Shown piece by piece: positions 42,399 through 51,375 of a stretch of 64,000 nucleotides of DNA. Numbering within the stretch: position 1 is the stretch's first letter; every line of letters begins with the position of its first letter. The stretch is from Billgrantia endophytica (GTDB lineage: Bacteria > Pseudomonadota > Gammaproteobacteria > Pseudomonadales > Halomonadaceae): the NCBI RefSeq assembly GCF_002879615.1, contig NZ_PNRF01000043.1:54615-118614 (forward strand), read 5' to 3'. Position numbers and translations under genes: made by a program. A model generated the notes under the pieces. That model ran no database searches. It saw only the letters and a program-made list of their open reading frames with translations, and had not been told where the DNA came from.

Positions 42399-43096
42399 GC
42401 CGAGCACCGGCCCAGCTACCGCTGGGAGTGGGGCTGCGTGACGATGCCACGTTCGCCAGCTTTTTGCCGGGCAGTAACGCCACGCTCATGGATCGCTTGT
42501 CTCATCAGCTGGACGAGGGGGGAGAGCCTTTTCTCTACCTGTGGGGGGCGCCCGGCACCGGACGCACCCATCTGCTGCAGGCGGCCTGTCATGCCGCTTC
42601 CGACAGGGACATGCGGGCCTTGTACCTGCCATTGGAAGAACTGGGTCATTTTCCGCCTCTGATGCTCGAGGAGGTCGAACGGTTGGACCTGGTGGCCATT
42701 GATGATGTCGATGCGGTAGTGGGGCGGAAGCGCTGGGAGGAGGGACTGTTCCACGCGTTCAACCGGCTGAGGGATGCCGGCAGGCACTTGATCATGGCGG
42801 CTGGCGTTTCGCCGCGTCAGCTGCCGACCAAGTTGCCGGACCTGGCCTCCCGCCTCACCTGGGGGGTCACCTTTCACTTGCAGGGTCTCGACGATGAAGA
42901 ACGTCTCCAGGCGCTGCAGCTACGTGCCCGGATACGGGGAATGCAGTTGCCCGGTGACGTGGCACGCTACATTCTGCACCGTGGACCGCGCGGGCTTGGC
43001 GAGCTCTGCGAGGCGTTGGCTGTACTCGATAGCGCCTCTCTCTCCGCCCAGCGCAGGCTGACCATACCTTTCGTCAAGCAGGCGCTGGGCTGGTAG
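42395..43096 (+). CDS. hda: DnaA regulatory inactivator Hda
   Basis: A 233-residue DnaA-paralogue AAA+ protein. An N-terminal clamp-binding motif 'QLPLGV' (residues 7-12) should tether it to the beta clamp, so that it can stimulate hydrolysis of DnaA-bound ATP after initiation. Walker A is 'WGAPGTGRTHLLQA', with Arg in place of Lys as in E. coli Hda; Walker B is 'LVAIDDVDAV'; the arginine-finger region is 'PDLASRLTWG'. It overlaps the preceding gene by 4 bases. Confidence 0.93.
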   Translation: MSRAPAQLPLGVGLRDDATFASFLPGSNATLMDRLSHQLDEGGEPFLYLWGAPGTGRTHLLQAACHAASDRDMRALYLPLEELGHFPPLMLEEVERLDLVAIDDVDAVVGRKRWEEGLFHAFNRLRDAGRHLIMAAGVSPRQLPTKLPDLASRLTWGVTFHLQGLDDEERLQALQLRARIRGMQLPGDVARYILHRGPRGLGELCEALAVLDSASLSAQRRLTIPFVKQALGW

Positions 43097-43121
43097 TTCC
43101 GCCCGAGAGCGCTAACGGTGG

Positions 43122-43658
43122 TCATTGGCTCAGGTTGACCTCCTGTCTCTGACCGCTGCGTAGCGATATCTGCCGGATGATGACCTGTCGCTCTCCATTG
43201 GCAGGATTGACCACACTCCCCGAGACGTAGAACTCGCCGGCAGGCAGCCCCTGCATCGTGAAGTTGCCGTTGTCGTCGGTGCGGGCGGTATGGGTGTACT
43301 CCCTTGCCCGAGGGTCGGCGGGCTCCACGGCACGCCCTGCCAGGGCCTGCTCGGCCGCCTCGGCAGAATAGGTGGTCACGGGTGCCATCGACACCGTTTC
43401 TCCCGCTCCAGCCACGCCATTCAATGCCAGCCGCCCGCTGATGGCGGCAGAGCCAGACGTTTCCAGAGCCGCATACTCGGACTCCGGGAATGCCACCTGG
43501 CGTGCCACGCGACCCGGCGTGACGGGGGAATCGACGTCGGGATCGCGTGTCTCACCGACATCGATGACTTCGATACGCTCGGGAGAGGGCGCCGGTTCCC
43601 ACATCTGGCAGCCTGCCAGGGTCAGGCTGAGAACGGCCACTGGTATCCAGGCTTTCAT
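43122..43658 (-). CDS. Predicted lipoprotein with carboxypeptidase-regulatory-like (Cna B-type) domain
   Basis: A 178-residue protein with a lipoprotein leader (lipobox LAGC near residue 17). The C-terminal half resembles the beta-sandwich found in carboxypeptidase-regulatory-like domains: 'SGRLALNGVAGAGETVSM', then 'TARTDDNGNFTMQGLPAGEFYVSG' and 'QISLRSGQRQEVNL'. No enzyme motif. ATG 43658 is preferred to ATG 43667 because GAGGA is well spaced from it. Function unknown; probably envelope-associated. Confidence 0.65.
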   Translation of the reverse strand: MKAWIPVAVLSLTLAGCQMWEPAPSPERIEVIDVGETRDPDVDSPVTPGRVARQVAFPESEYAALETSGSAAISGRLALNGVAGAGETVSMAPVTTYSAEAAEQALAGRAVEPADPRAREYTHTARTDDNGNFTMQGLPAGEFYVSGSVVNPANGERQVIIRQISLRSGQRQEVNLSQ

Positions 43659-43762
43659 GTGTTGCATCCTCGTGATGTTGCCCGTGCGCTACGAGAATAA
43701 ACGATGCACGACGGGTTGAGACACCCCCCGGCAAGGGAAACGTGGCAGAGAGACCGAAACGT

Positions 43763-43795
43763 AAAAGACCCGTCGATCGGGGATCGACGGGTCTT
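43763..43795 (-). terminator. Intrinsic terminator of the phasin gene
   Basis: AAGACCCGTCGATC (43765-43778) and GATCGACGGGTCTT (43782-43795) form a perfect 14-bp stem with a 3-base loop. On the minus strand it is followed by TTTT. It lies 36 bases after the phasin stop. Confidence 0.85.
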
Positions 43796-43830
43796 GTCGT
43801 CATGCCGGCCCGGGGCCGGCCACCAGAGCG

Positions 43831-44211
43831 TTACTTGGCAGCTTTGGTGGTGGTTTCCTGAGCCTGCTTGACGTTGGACTCGGCCAGCTTCTGGCTCTTC
43901 TGCACGAAGTCCTGCTGCAGGGAGACCACTTTCTCGGCATCGCCCTTCAGGCGCTCGGTCAGGTCCTTGGCGACCTGCTGCTGGCCTTCCATGTAGGTGC
44001 GCAGACCTTCGGCATCCTTGACGTTCATCAGGTCGCGGATCTGGGCCAGACCGGTTTCGGTGTAAGCCTTGGTAGCGTCCAGTTGAGCATTGACCAGCTT
44101 TTCGGTGTAATCCACGCTCAGCGCCGCATAGGCACGGGCCGGGCCAAAGAACATGGCTTCGAACTGCTTGGTATCGAATTGCTTGGGGTCAAAGCTGAAA
44201 GTGTTGGTCAT
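43831..44211 (-). CDS. phaP: Phasin family protein (PHA granule-associated)
   Basis: A 126-residue, nearly all-helical amphipathic protein: 'FDPKQFDTKQFEAMFFGPARAYAALSVDYTEKLVNAQLDATKAYTETGLAQIRDLMNVKD' (spanning residues 5-64; read in parts) and 'YMEGQQQVAKDLTERLKGDAEKVVSLQQDFVQKSQKL' fit the Phasin_2 family. It coats polyhydroxyalkanoate granules. ATG 44211 follows GGAGG by 8 bases; the longer frame is not supported. Upstream is a long inverted repeat likely bound by a PHA regulator; downstream is a strong terminator. Confidence 0.85.
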   Translation of the reverse strand: MTNTFSFDPKQFDTKQFEAMFFGPARAYAALSVDYTEKLVNAQLDATKAYTETGLAQIRDLMNVKDAEGLRTYMEGQQQVAKDLTERLKGDAEKVVSLQQDFVQKSQKLAESNVKQAQETTTKAAK

Positions 44212-44267
44212 GATAGGAACCTCCGGGGTTCTTGAACTGATAGACGAACGGGGAGATCCCGCCCTGC

Positions 44268-44303
44268 TGCACCGCACAATAGCAAAGCGATTTGTGCGGT
44301 GCA
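44268..44303. promoter_or_regulatory. Inverted-repeat operator upstream of phasin
   Basis: TGCACCGCACAA (44268-44279) and TTGTGCGGTGCA (44292-44303) are perfect 12-base inverted arms with a 12-base spacer, 57 bases before the phasin start. The arms resemble the TGC/GCA-rich sites bound by PhaR-type repressors at phasin promoters; the identity of the regulator is inferred. Confidence 0.6.
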
Positions 44304-44404
44304 ATATGGTTTTGGCTCATTTTTGTAAGCCCCGGTTCAGTCGTACTAATACTGCTGGTACTGCACGGACCCAACTGGCCAGCGGGGCGCATGTCGAGTA
44401 GGAC

Positions 44405-45454
44405 CTACCTTGCCAATCCGGCAGGAGCGAAGTCCAGAGAACCAGGCGGTACGTTGCCTGGAAGCTCTATTCGGTTACGGCCGTTGCGCTTGGCCTGCAG
44501 AAGCAGGCTATCGGCACATGCTATCAGCTCTTCCAGAGTCTGGCTGCCTGAAGCCAGGGTGGCGATGCCGATGCTCACCGTCGTCGGAGTGGCATGCTTG
44601 AGCGTGGCGCGGAGCCGTTCGGCCATCTCCCATGCCCCTGTGGCGGTGGTCTCCGGCATCAGGAGAATGAACTCATCTCCGCCATAGCGCCCAACCAGGT
44701 CGCAGTCACGCACCGTGGCCATGATGGTGCCCGCCACGTCTCGCAAGGCCTGGTCGCCCGCGATGTGTCCAACCCCATCATTGATGGTCTTGAAGTTATC
44801 GACATCGAGCATCATCAGGCTAAGCGGTTGCCCGTAGCGCTGTGCCCGTTTGAGTTCGGTATCGGCCAGCGTCATCATGTGTCGGCGGTTATAGGCGCCG
44901 GTGAGATCATCATGAGTCGCCAGGTGGGTCAGTTGCCGGTTGGCTGCCAACAGTTCCGCGGTACGCTCGACCACGCGGCGCTCGAGTTCCTGGCTGGGTG
45001 CTTCTTGGCCAAGGTGGCCGGGATGTTGTTCACCGAGCTCCTTGGCCATGCCAAACAGGTGGGTCATCACGCCGTCCGAATTGGGTATCGGCACCATCAA
45101 TATCTGCCAGCGCCCGTGTCGGTACAGACCGTCCCTGTCCAGAAACACGCCGGTTTCCTCATAGCGGACCGGAATACCTTCCTCGACGCACCGGACACAG
45201 TGGGCGATGACGTCTTTGGCCAGTTGTGCCGGAAGCAACTGATCGATTCGTCGACCGACACACGACAGGCCATCGCCCAGCATGGACGGTTGGGCGGGGT
45301 TGAGCGCCTCGATGACGAATTCCCTGGGGCCATCGGCCCGCAGGATGAACATGTGCTCGGGAAAATGCTCCCACAAGTGACTGATGAACAGCTTTCCAAC
45401 GTTGTTGACCAACCGGCTCAGAATGTCCGAGCCAAGCCAGGGTGATGTTTGCAT
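44405..45454 (-). CDS. PAS-GGDEF diguanylate cyclase
   Basis: A 349-residue cytoplasmic protein. The N-terminal half looks like a PAS sensor (about 25-140, 'MFILRADGPREFVIEALNPAQPSMLG'). The GGDEF domain begins at 'HDDLTGAYNRRHMM' and has the active 'GRYGGDEFILLMPE', so it should make c-di-GMP. An I-site RxxD before GGDEF is plausible in 'TVRDCDLVGRYGGDEF' (RDCD, five residues upstream). No TM helix. Divergent from the FNR-type regulator. Confidence 0.88.
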   Translation of the reverse strand: MQTSPWLGSDILSRLVNNVGKLFISHLWEHFPEHMFILRADGPREFVIEALNPAQPSMLGDGLSCVGRRIDQLLPAQLAKDVIAHCVRCVEEGIPVRYEETGVFLDRDGLYRHGRWQILMVPIPNSDGVMTHLFGMAKELGEQHPGHLGQEAPSQELERRVVERTAELLAANRQLTHLATHDDLTGAYNRRHMMTLADTELKRAQRYGQPLSLMMLDVDNFKTINDGVGHIAGDQALRDVAGTIMATVRDCDLVGRYGGDEFILLMPETTATGAWEMAERLRATLKHATPTTVSIGIATLASGSQTLEELIACADSLLLQAKRNGRNRIELPGNVPPGSLDFAPAGLAR

Positions 45455-45742
45455 GGGTCCCCCCCCTGTAGCGATGACTTGCCCGATACCACTCGTTTTT
45501 CTATGTCGTGAGGCGAAGCCTTGTCATCGGCTTTCCGTAATCCATTGCGCGTCGCAGCACTCACCTTAGGCCGGGACGACCGTTCATGCAGTATGGTTTT
45601 CTTCATTCCATTGAGCCTTTGCTTCTGAAGCAGGCGCGCATCAAAGCATGGTTGTCCTCATTTGCCTGCCAACCTGCTCCATGCCGCCCTGGCCCTCTCC
45701 TATACTGCAAGGGGCCATTCCTGACAGCGGTAGGTAGTTGCC

Positions 45743-46498
45743 ATGGCGTTCAAGAGCAGGATGCTACGCAAGGCCAGCCAGGACGGAGTCGACTGCCGGA
45801 CATGTCACCTGGGTTCGCTGTGCCTGCCCAAGGAACTCTCCCGGGATGAGGTCGCCGAGTTCAACGGGCTCATGTGTCCCAGGCCGACGCTCGGCAAGCA
45901 GGAGCGGTTGGCTGTCCAGGGCACGCCATTCGCAAGCCTGTTCGCAGTCCGTTCCGGGAGCCTCAAGCAGGTCACCACGACGGAGAGCAATGAGCGCCTG
46001 GTAACGGCCTTCTTCCTGCCGGGCGAACTGGTAGGCCTCGATGCCATTGCCGCTGGCGCATACCAGGGCACCATCGTTGCGCTGGAATCCACCTCCGTGT
46101 GTGAATTGCCCTATAGCCCGCTGGATGACCTGTGTGGCCGGGTCCCCAGCCTGCGTCGTCAACTGCAGCAGACCCTGAGCCAGGAGATCCACGGTGAGCG
46201 GTTCAAGCTACACAGGCTTCTGCACCGTACCGCCGAGGTACGGCTTGCCTGTTTTCTCCTGGCGATTTCCGATCGGTTTCGCCTGCGCGGCTATTCCCCC
46301 CACACGTTTCACCTGGCAATGTCCCGTGCCGACATCGGTAGCTACCTGGGCCTCACGCCGGAAACCGTGGGCCGTACCTTGCTGGCCTATCAACGCCAGG
46401 CCCTACTTGCCATACAGGGACGGGAATTCCAGCTACTCGATCTGGGGCGCATGAACCGCTTGGCCGAGGCCAATGGCCGCCGCTATCGGAAAGTCTGA
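45743..46498 (+). CDS. FNR-type [4Fe-4S] Crp/Fnr regulator with CRP-like recognition helix
   Basis: A 251-residue Crp/Fnr protein. Cys18, Cys21 and Cys27 ('DCRTCHLGSLC') plus Cys120 ('SVCELPY') match the four cluster ligands of oxygen-sensing FNR. The cyclic-nucleotide fold follows ('GTPFASLFAVRSGSLKQV', 'FFLPGELVGLDAI'), then a dimer helix and HTH 'SRADIGSYLGLTPETVGRTLLAYQ'. In FNR the recognition helix reads E-x-x-S-R; here it is E-T-V-G-R, as in CRP, with Pro before the Glu. DNA specificity may differ from classical FNR/Anr. Confidence 0.88.
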   Translation: MAFKSRMLRKASQDGVDCRTCHLGSLCLPKELSRDEVAEFNGLMCPRPTLGKQERLAVQGTPFASLFAVRSGSLKQVTTTESNERLVTAFFLPGELVGLDAIAAGAYQGTIVALESTSVCELPYSPLDDLCGRVPSLRRQLQQTLSQEIHGERFKLHRLLHRTAEVRLACFLLAISDRFRLRGYSPHTFHLAMSRADIGSYLGLTPETVGRTLLAYQRQALLAIQGREFQLLDLGRMNRLAEANGRRYRKV

Positions 46499-46578
46499 CG
46501 GTCATGACGTCGCCTGCCAAAGCAATGGCCTGGCGAAGCGACCCGGGCCTGGCGGGGCCTGGGTCATGACTCGGTTCC

Positions 46579-47133
46579 TCACTTCTCACTGCAACGCGAC
46601 AGGCCCGAAACCAGCGGGCTCGATGTCCAGAGCTCCGGTCGTGTCGCGCCAGAATCCGCGTCGAGTCGCCATTGCTCCTGGCTTTCCAGGAGAATGTGGT
46701 ATTCCGTCCCTTTTTCCATGGCGAACGCCCGCAAGGGCTCATACAGTTCGGGGGTGGGAGTGGTCTCCAGTAGCCATTCCAGGAACAACCGCGATTCTCT
46801 GGCGCCCTCCAGGGCCTGCTCGAACATCTGCTCTCCCATGGCATGGTCAATCACGAAGAAGTGCTGCCGTGTCTTCGCGAAGCGGGGGGGCATGTTGGGG
46901 CTCTGTTTCGGCAGGCAGTCAACCAACTCCAGCCGCTCGGCAGCAGCCGATAGTGTCTGCAGGCGACGTTCGCACTCTTCCCCAAGCGTCGTCATGAGAC
47001 TGCTGACATGAGAGGCGGTTGGTAGAAAGCTGAGGGCAAGCTGCCGGTAGCGGTGAAGCTCTCCGGTCTCGTGAGCATGGGCCAGGGTGAGTTGTTCTTG
47101 CGGCAAGAGCACGAGAGCTGACGAATCTTCCAT
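46579..47133 (-). CDS. Hypothetical helical protein, possible ferritin-like fold
   Basis: A 184-residue protein of unknown family. Predicted helices carry acidic and His residues: 'EQLTLAHAHETGELHRYRQLALSF', 'LGEECERRLQTLSAAAERL', 'AMGEQMFEQALEGARESRLFLEWLLE' and 'LRAFAMEKGTEYHILLESQEQW' (each within 24-residue helices). The pattern of four long helices with Glu/His could be a ferritin- or rubrerythrin-like bundle, but the exact di-iron motif ExxH is not clear. It is divergent from fumC and follows a presumptive redox regulator. Confidence 0.5.
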   Translation of the reverse strand: MEDSSALVLLPQEQLTLAHAHETGELHRYRQLALSFLPTASHVSSLMTTLGEECERRLQTLSAAAERLELVDCLPKQSPNMPPRFAKTRQHFFVIDHAMGEQMFEQALEGARESRLFLEWLLETTPTPELYEPLRAFAMEKGTEYHILLESQEQWRLDADSGATRPELWTSSPLVSGLSRCSEK

Positions 47134-47389
47134 GATGGTACTTCCCCCTGTCGTGATACTTGTAAGGCCGGTTGACGGGCCGGTGACAATTGCCCCTGCA
47201 TCCTAGGTAGTGCGAGGGCGTGCTGCCACGATAGTTATCAGTTTCTGGCGCAACGAAGCAAAGAAAACATTGTTCAACTTGATACCTGTCAGGATCTCGC
47301 CCTTCAGCGTCCGCCGAAAAGGAACCTTGCATGAAACCCGACAGGGAACCAAGGTGACCACAGGCTCTCGACAAGCAAAGGAGACGGCA

Positions 47390-48769
47390 ATGAGCGAGCA
47401 TCGCATCGAGCGTGACAGCATGGGTGAGCTGAAGGTACCCGGCAACGCCCTCTATGGCGCCCAGACCCAGAGGGCGGTCAATAATTTTCCCGTTTCGGGC
47501 CAGTCGATGCCGACAGCCTTCATTCACGCCATTGCGCGCATAAAACTGGCGGCGGCGAGGGTCAACCGAGATCTCGGGTTGCTGGAGGGCGACCGCGCGG
47601 AAGCCATTGTCGAGGCGGCCCAGTCGATCATCGACGGTCATCATGACGACCAGTTTCCGATCGATGTCTTTCAAACCGGGTCGGGCACCTCGAGCAACAT
47701 GAACGTCAATGAAGTCATTGCCCATCTGGCGAGCCGCGAGGGGACGGCGGTGGGACCCAATGATCATGTCAACATGGGGCAGTCCAGCAATGACGTGATA
47801 CCGACAGCCATTCACCTCTCGGCCGCCATCGGAACAACGACGTCGCTGCGCCCGGCGCTGGTCCATCTACGGAACACCATCGACAGGCGGGCGCAAGAGC
47901 TCGATGGGGTGGTGAAGACAGGGCGTACCCACCTGATGGATGCCATGCCGCTGCGGCTCGGTCAGGAGCTGGGAGGGTGGTCGAGCCAGGTAGGCCAGGC
48001 CATCGAGCGCCTGGACAGCGCCATGCTGCGCTTGTGCCGATTGGCCCAGGGCGGTACCGCGGTCGGCACCGGCATCAATGCCCACCCCGAGTTTGCCCGG
48101 CGAATGGCGCAGGAATTGAGCCACCAGACCGGGCTTGCTCTGTCGCCCAATGACAGCTTCTTCGCCAGCCTGGCTTCCCAGGATGCGGCGGTGGAACTCT
48201 CCGGTCAGCTCAAGGGGCTGGCCTGCGTCGTGATGAAGATCGCCAATGACCTGCGCTGGATGAATTCCGGCCCCTTGGCCGGGCTCGGTGAAATCGAATT
48301 GGAAGCCCTGCAGCCTGGCAGTTCGATCATGCCGGGTAAGGTCAACCCCGTCATTCCCGAGTCGGCGGCGCAGGCGGCGGCCCAGGTCATCGGAATGGAT
48401 GCCGCCGTGACCGTGGCGGGGCAGAGCGGCAACTTCCAACTGAACGTGATGCTCCCGCTGGTCGCCTACAACCTGCTTTCCTCGATCACGCTGATGAGCC
48501 AGACATCACGCTTGCTGGCTGATCGCGCCATCGCCACGTTCACGGTGCGCGGGGACAACCTGGCCGAGCCATTGGCGCGCAATCCCATTCTGGTCACCGC
48601 ACTCAACGCGGTGATCGGCTACGACGCGGCGGCAGCCATTGCGAAGCAAGCCTACAAGGCGGGGCGTCCTGTCATCGACGTGGCCGAAGAGCAGACCGAC
48701 CTGAGCCGCGAAGAGCTGGAACGTCTACTCGATCCAATGAGCCTGACCCAGGGCGGCATCCCTGGCTAA
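47390..48769 (+). CDS. fumC: Class II fumarate hydratase
   Basis: A 459-residue iron-independent fumarase of the aspartase/fumarase family. 'RIERDSMGELKVPGNALYGAQTQRA', 'FQTGSGTSSNMNVNEV', 'VNMGQSSNDVIPTAIH', 'VKTGRTHLMDAMPL' and the signature 'GSSIMPGKVNPV' (mobile Ser loop) are all present. ATG 47390 has AAGGAG six bases upstream; the 60-codon upstream extension has no homology. Upstream, TTGAT at 47279 is only half an FNR box. Convergent with glpD. Confidence 0.95.
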   Translation: MSEHRIERDSMGELKVPGNALYGAQTQRAVNNFPVSGQSMPTAFIHAIARIKLAAARVNRDLGLLEGDRAEAIVEAAQSIIDGHHDDQFPIDVFQTGSGTSSNMNVNEVIAHLASREGTAVGPNDHVNMGQSSNDVIPTAIHLSAAIGTTTSLRPALVHLRNTIDRRAQELDGVVKTGRTHLMDAMPLRLGQELGGWSSQVGQAIERLDSAMLRLCRLAQGGTAVGTGINAHPEFARRMAQELSHQTGLALSPNDSFFASLASQDAAVELSGQLKGLACVVMKIANDLRWMNSGPLAGLGEIELEALQPGSSIMPGKVNPVIPESAAQAAAQVIGMDAAVTVAGQSGNFQLNVMLPLVAYNLLSSITLMSQTSRLLADRAIATFTVRGDNLAEPLARNPILVTALNAVIGYDAAAAIAKQAYKAGRPVIDVAEEQTDLSREELERLLDPMSLTQGGIPG

Positions 48770-48812
48770 GGGTGGGCCCGGCTGTCGGAAGGCTGGCAAA
48801 CGCGGCCGTCTG

Positions 48813-50315
48813 TCAGGCGGCCAGTACCTGTCGATGGCTATCGACATGGGCCGTCAGGTGTTCCATTTGCCGGGGCGTCAGGCGCAGGCCGAGCTTGGTG
48901 CGCCGCCACAGGATGTCCTCGACGTTGACGGCCCACTCATGAGCGATGAGATAGTCGACCTCGGCAGCGGTCAGGCCGGCACCGAACGCTTCCCCAAGGT
49001 CTGCTTCACAGGTGGTATCTCTCAGGAAGCGCAGGCATAGCGTGCCGTAACTACGGGTAAAGCGCCGTGCACGGTCGGCGCCTAACCAGGGATAGTCATT
49101 CAGCAGTCGCTGGGTGAAGGCCGCCTGGTCCCCGATATCCCCACCGGGCAAGGACGCCCCTGCCGTCCAGGGGCTCCCCATGGTGGGCAGCGAGGGTCCC
49201 AGCAGTTTCAGCGCCGCTTCGGCCAGCTTGCGATACGTGGTGATCTTGCCGCCGAATACCGAGAGCAGGGGGGCACCCTGGTCATCCATCTCCAGCGTAT
49301 AGTCGCGCGTCATCGCTGAAGGGTCGGGGGACTCGTCGTCGCACAGAGGGCGCACGCCCGAGAAGGTGGTAATCACGTCGTCTCGGCTCAACTGCTGGCG
49401 GAAATGGTCATTGACCACCCCGAGCAGGTAATCGATTTCCTCTCCCGTGGTCGTGACCTGGCCAGGGTCGCCTTCATAGCGGCGGTCGGTGGTGCCCACC
49501 AGGCTGAAGTCGTCCTCGTAGGGAAGCACGAAGACGATCCGGCGGTCGCCGTTCTGCAGGATATACGCCCTGTCATCGGTGTTGAGCCTGGGAACGATCA
49601 GGTGGCTCCCCTGGATCATGCGAATCGAATAGCGCGAGGGGCGGTTGGCCTGCTCACGAATCACCTTTTCCACCCATGGGCCGGTCGCGTTGACCAGGGT
49701 ACGGGAATAGCGCTGGAAGCGATCACCCGTACGGACATTCTCCAGCTCGATGCACCAGCGCCCCTGCTCCTGGCGTACGCCCGTGCAGCGCGTCCGTACC
49801 AGCACTTCGGCGCCACCTTCTCGTGCCTGGAGGGCATTGAGCACCACCAGCCGGGCGTCATCGACCCAGCAGTCGGAATACTCGAAACCGCGCACGATTT
49901 CCGATTTCAAGGGGATGTCGACATCGAAGCGCACTCCCTTGGAACCGGGTAGCTGCTTGCGCTTCCCCAGATGATCGTAAAGGAACAGGCCGGCGCGAAT
50001 CACCCAGGCGGGGCGCAGATGTGAACGGTGCGGCAGGATGAAGCGCAGCGGCCAGATGATGTGAGGCGCTTTCTTCAGCAGGATTTCCCGTTCCCGCAAC
50101 GCTTCCCCCACCAGCCGAAATTCGCGGTGCTCCAGGTAGCGCAGGCCGCCATGAATCAGCTTGCTGCTGGCGGAAGAGGTGGCACCGGCGAGGTCCGCCT
50201 GCTCGCATAGCGCGACGGAAAGCCCGCGGCCGGCGGCATCGTTGGCGATGCCGGTGCCATTGATGCCTCCGCCGATGATGAAGATATCGAGGAGATCGCG
50301 AGAAGTGTCCGTCAT
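48813..50315 (-). CDS. glpD: Aerobic glycerol-3-phosphate dehydrogenase
   Basis: A 500-residue FAD enzyme feeding electrons from glycerol-3-phosphate into the quinone pool, membrane associated. FAD-binding 'DIFIIGGGINGTGIANDAAGRG' at the N-terminus, 'SSASSKLIHGGLRYLEHREFRLV', 'NATGPWVEKV', 'GTTDRRYEGDP' and 'VFGGKITTYRKLAE' are GlpD hallmarks. The promoter region carries two GlpR-type operators. It is separated from glpR by 185 bases; both are on the minus strand. Confidence 0.95.
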   Translation of the reverse strand: MTDTSRDLLDIFIIGGGINGTGIANDAAGRGLSVALCEQADLAGATSSASSKLIHGGLRYLEHREFRLVGEALREREILLKKAPHIIWPLRFILPHRSHLRPAWVIRAGLFLYDHLGKRKQLPGSKGVRFDVDIPLKSEIVRGFEYSDCWVDDARLVVLNALQAREGGAEVLVRTRCTGVRQEQGRWCIELENVRTGDRFQRYSRTLVNATGPWVEKVIREQANRPSRYSIRMIQGSHLIVPRLNTDDRAYILQNGDRRIVFVLPYEDDFSLVGTTDRRYEGDPGQVTTTGEEIDYLLGVVNDHFRQQLSRDDVITTFSGVRPLCDDESPDPSAMTRDYTLEMDDQGAPLLSVFGGKITTYRKLAEAALKLLGPSLPTMGSPWTAGASLPGGDIGDQAAFTQRLLNDYPWLGADRARRFTRSYGTLCLRFLRDTTCEADLGEAFGAGLTAAEVDYLIAHEWAVNVEDILWRRTKLGLRLTPRQMEHLTAHVDSHRQVLAA

Positions 50316-50365
50316 GGGGATGGGCTCCGGTCAGCCGGCGCAGTCGTACGCCAGTCAATCTCATC

Positions 50366-50404
50366 ATGTTTGAAAGCGAACATAGATGAATCGAAACCGA
50401 ACAT
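50366..50404. promoter_or_regulatory. Two GlpR-type operators upstream of glpD
   Basis: ATGTTTGAAAGCGAACAT (50366-50383) is close to the E. coli GlpR consensus ATGTTCGATAACGAACAT. A second site (50386-50404) has the same CGAACAT half with a weaker left arm. They start 51 bases before the glpD ATG, where a repressor would cover the promoter. Confidence 0.7.
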
Positions 50405-50500
50405 CAAGTGTTGAAAACGCAGGCGTCGGGCCAATATGGCGCCGGCATGACCGGGCAGGTGTTGTTGACTGCTGGATCGAACGGGGAGGCGAGGGCCGGG

Positions 50501-51259
50501 TCAGGCAATGTGCAGCGCCACGTCATGGGCCTGCATCAGGTGCACGATCGCTTCCGGAGGCTGCCTGTCGGTAAAGAGGGCATCCAACTGGGCGATATTG
50601 CCCTGGCGTACGACCGGGTTGCGATGGAATTTCGAATGATCGGCCGTCAGGTACACCTGCCGCGAATTCCGTATGATAGCCTGGGCGACCCGCACTTCCT
50701 GGTAGTCGAACTCGAGCAGGGAACCGTCCTCGTCGATACCACTGATGCCGATGATGCCGTAATCGACCTTGAACTGGTTGATGAAATCGATAGTGGCTTC
50801 GCCAATGATGCCGCCATCGCGGGAACGTACCTGGCCCCCGGCAATGATGACGTTGAAGTTCTCCCTGTGCTGGAGAATGGCCGCCACATTCAGGTTGTTG
50901 GTGATGACTTCCAGCCCTTGGTGCTCGAGCAGCGCTTCCGCCACGACCTCGTTGCTGGTGCCGATGTTGATGAACAGCGAGGCATGATCGGGAATGTGGC
51001 TGGCTACCAGGATCGCGATTCGGCGCTTGGCTTCGAGATTCAGGTTCTTGCGGGTACTGTAGGCCGTATTGACCGTGCTCGATTCGAGGCCGGCACCGCC
51101 ATGAACCCGGCGAATCAACCCCTCGCCAGCCAGGGCATTGAGGTCGCGCCGGACTGTCTGGGGGGTAACGGCGAAGTGCTCCGTGAGCTGCTCGATGCTG
51201 GCATACCCCTGGCGGCGCACCAGGTCGACGATGGCATCCTGACGTTGCTGCTGGTTCAT
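50501..51259 (-). CDS. glpR: DeoR-family glycerol-3-phosphate regulon repressor
   Basis: A 252-residue DeoR repressor. N-terminal HTH 'IVDLVRRQGYASIEQLTEHFAVTPQTVRRDLNALAGEGLIRRVHGGAGL' (split over 10-58), then the sugar-phosphate-binding domain with 'INIGTSNEVVAEALLEH', 'ITNNLNVAAIL', 'GGQVRSRDGGIIGEAT' and 'ADHSKFHRNPVV'. ATG 51259 follows GGGAG by 6 bases. Divergent from glpK, with a GlpR-type operator in between, and upstream of glpD. Confidence 0.95.
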   Translation of the reverse strand: MNQQQRQDAIVDLVRRQGYASIEQLTEHFAVTPQTVRRDLNALAGEGLIRRVHGGAGLESSTVNTAYSTRKNLNLEAKRRIAILVASHIPDHASLFINIGTSNEVVAEALLEHQGLEVITNNLNVAAILQHRENFNVIIAGGQVRSRDGGIIGEATIDFINQFKVDYGIIGISGIDEDGSLLEFDYQEVRVAQAIIRNSRQVYLTADHSKFHRNPVVRQGNIAQLDALFTDRQPPEAIVHLMQAHDVALHIA

Positions 51260-51375
51260 GTCGGCTCCCTTTTCGATCGCACGATTGTAAGCCATCCGGC
51301 ATGGCATCGGCAGGTGGCGGTTCTGCACATGCGCCAAAAGTCGTAGAGCATTGCGAACACACTGCAGTACTCTTG

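Noticed and set aside
47270..47300. FNR box upstream of fumC
   Set aside because: TTGAT at 47279 has no ATCAA partner at the right spacing, so only a half-site exists.
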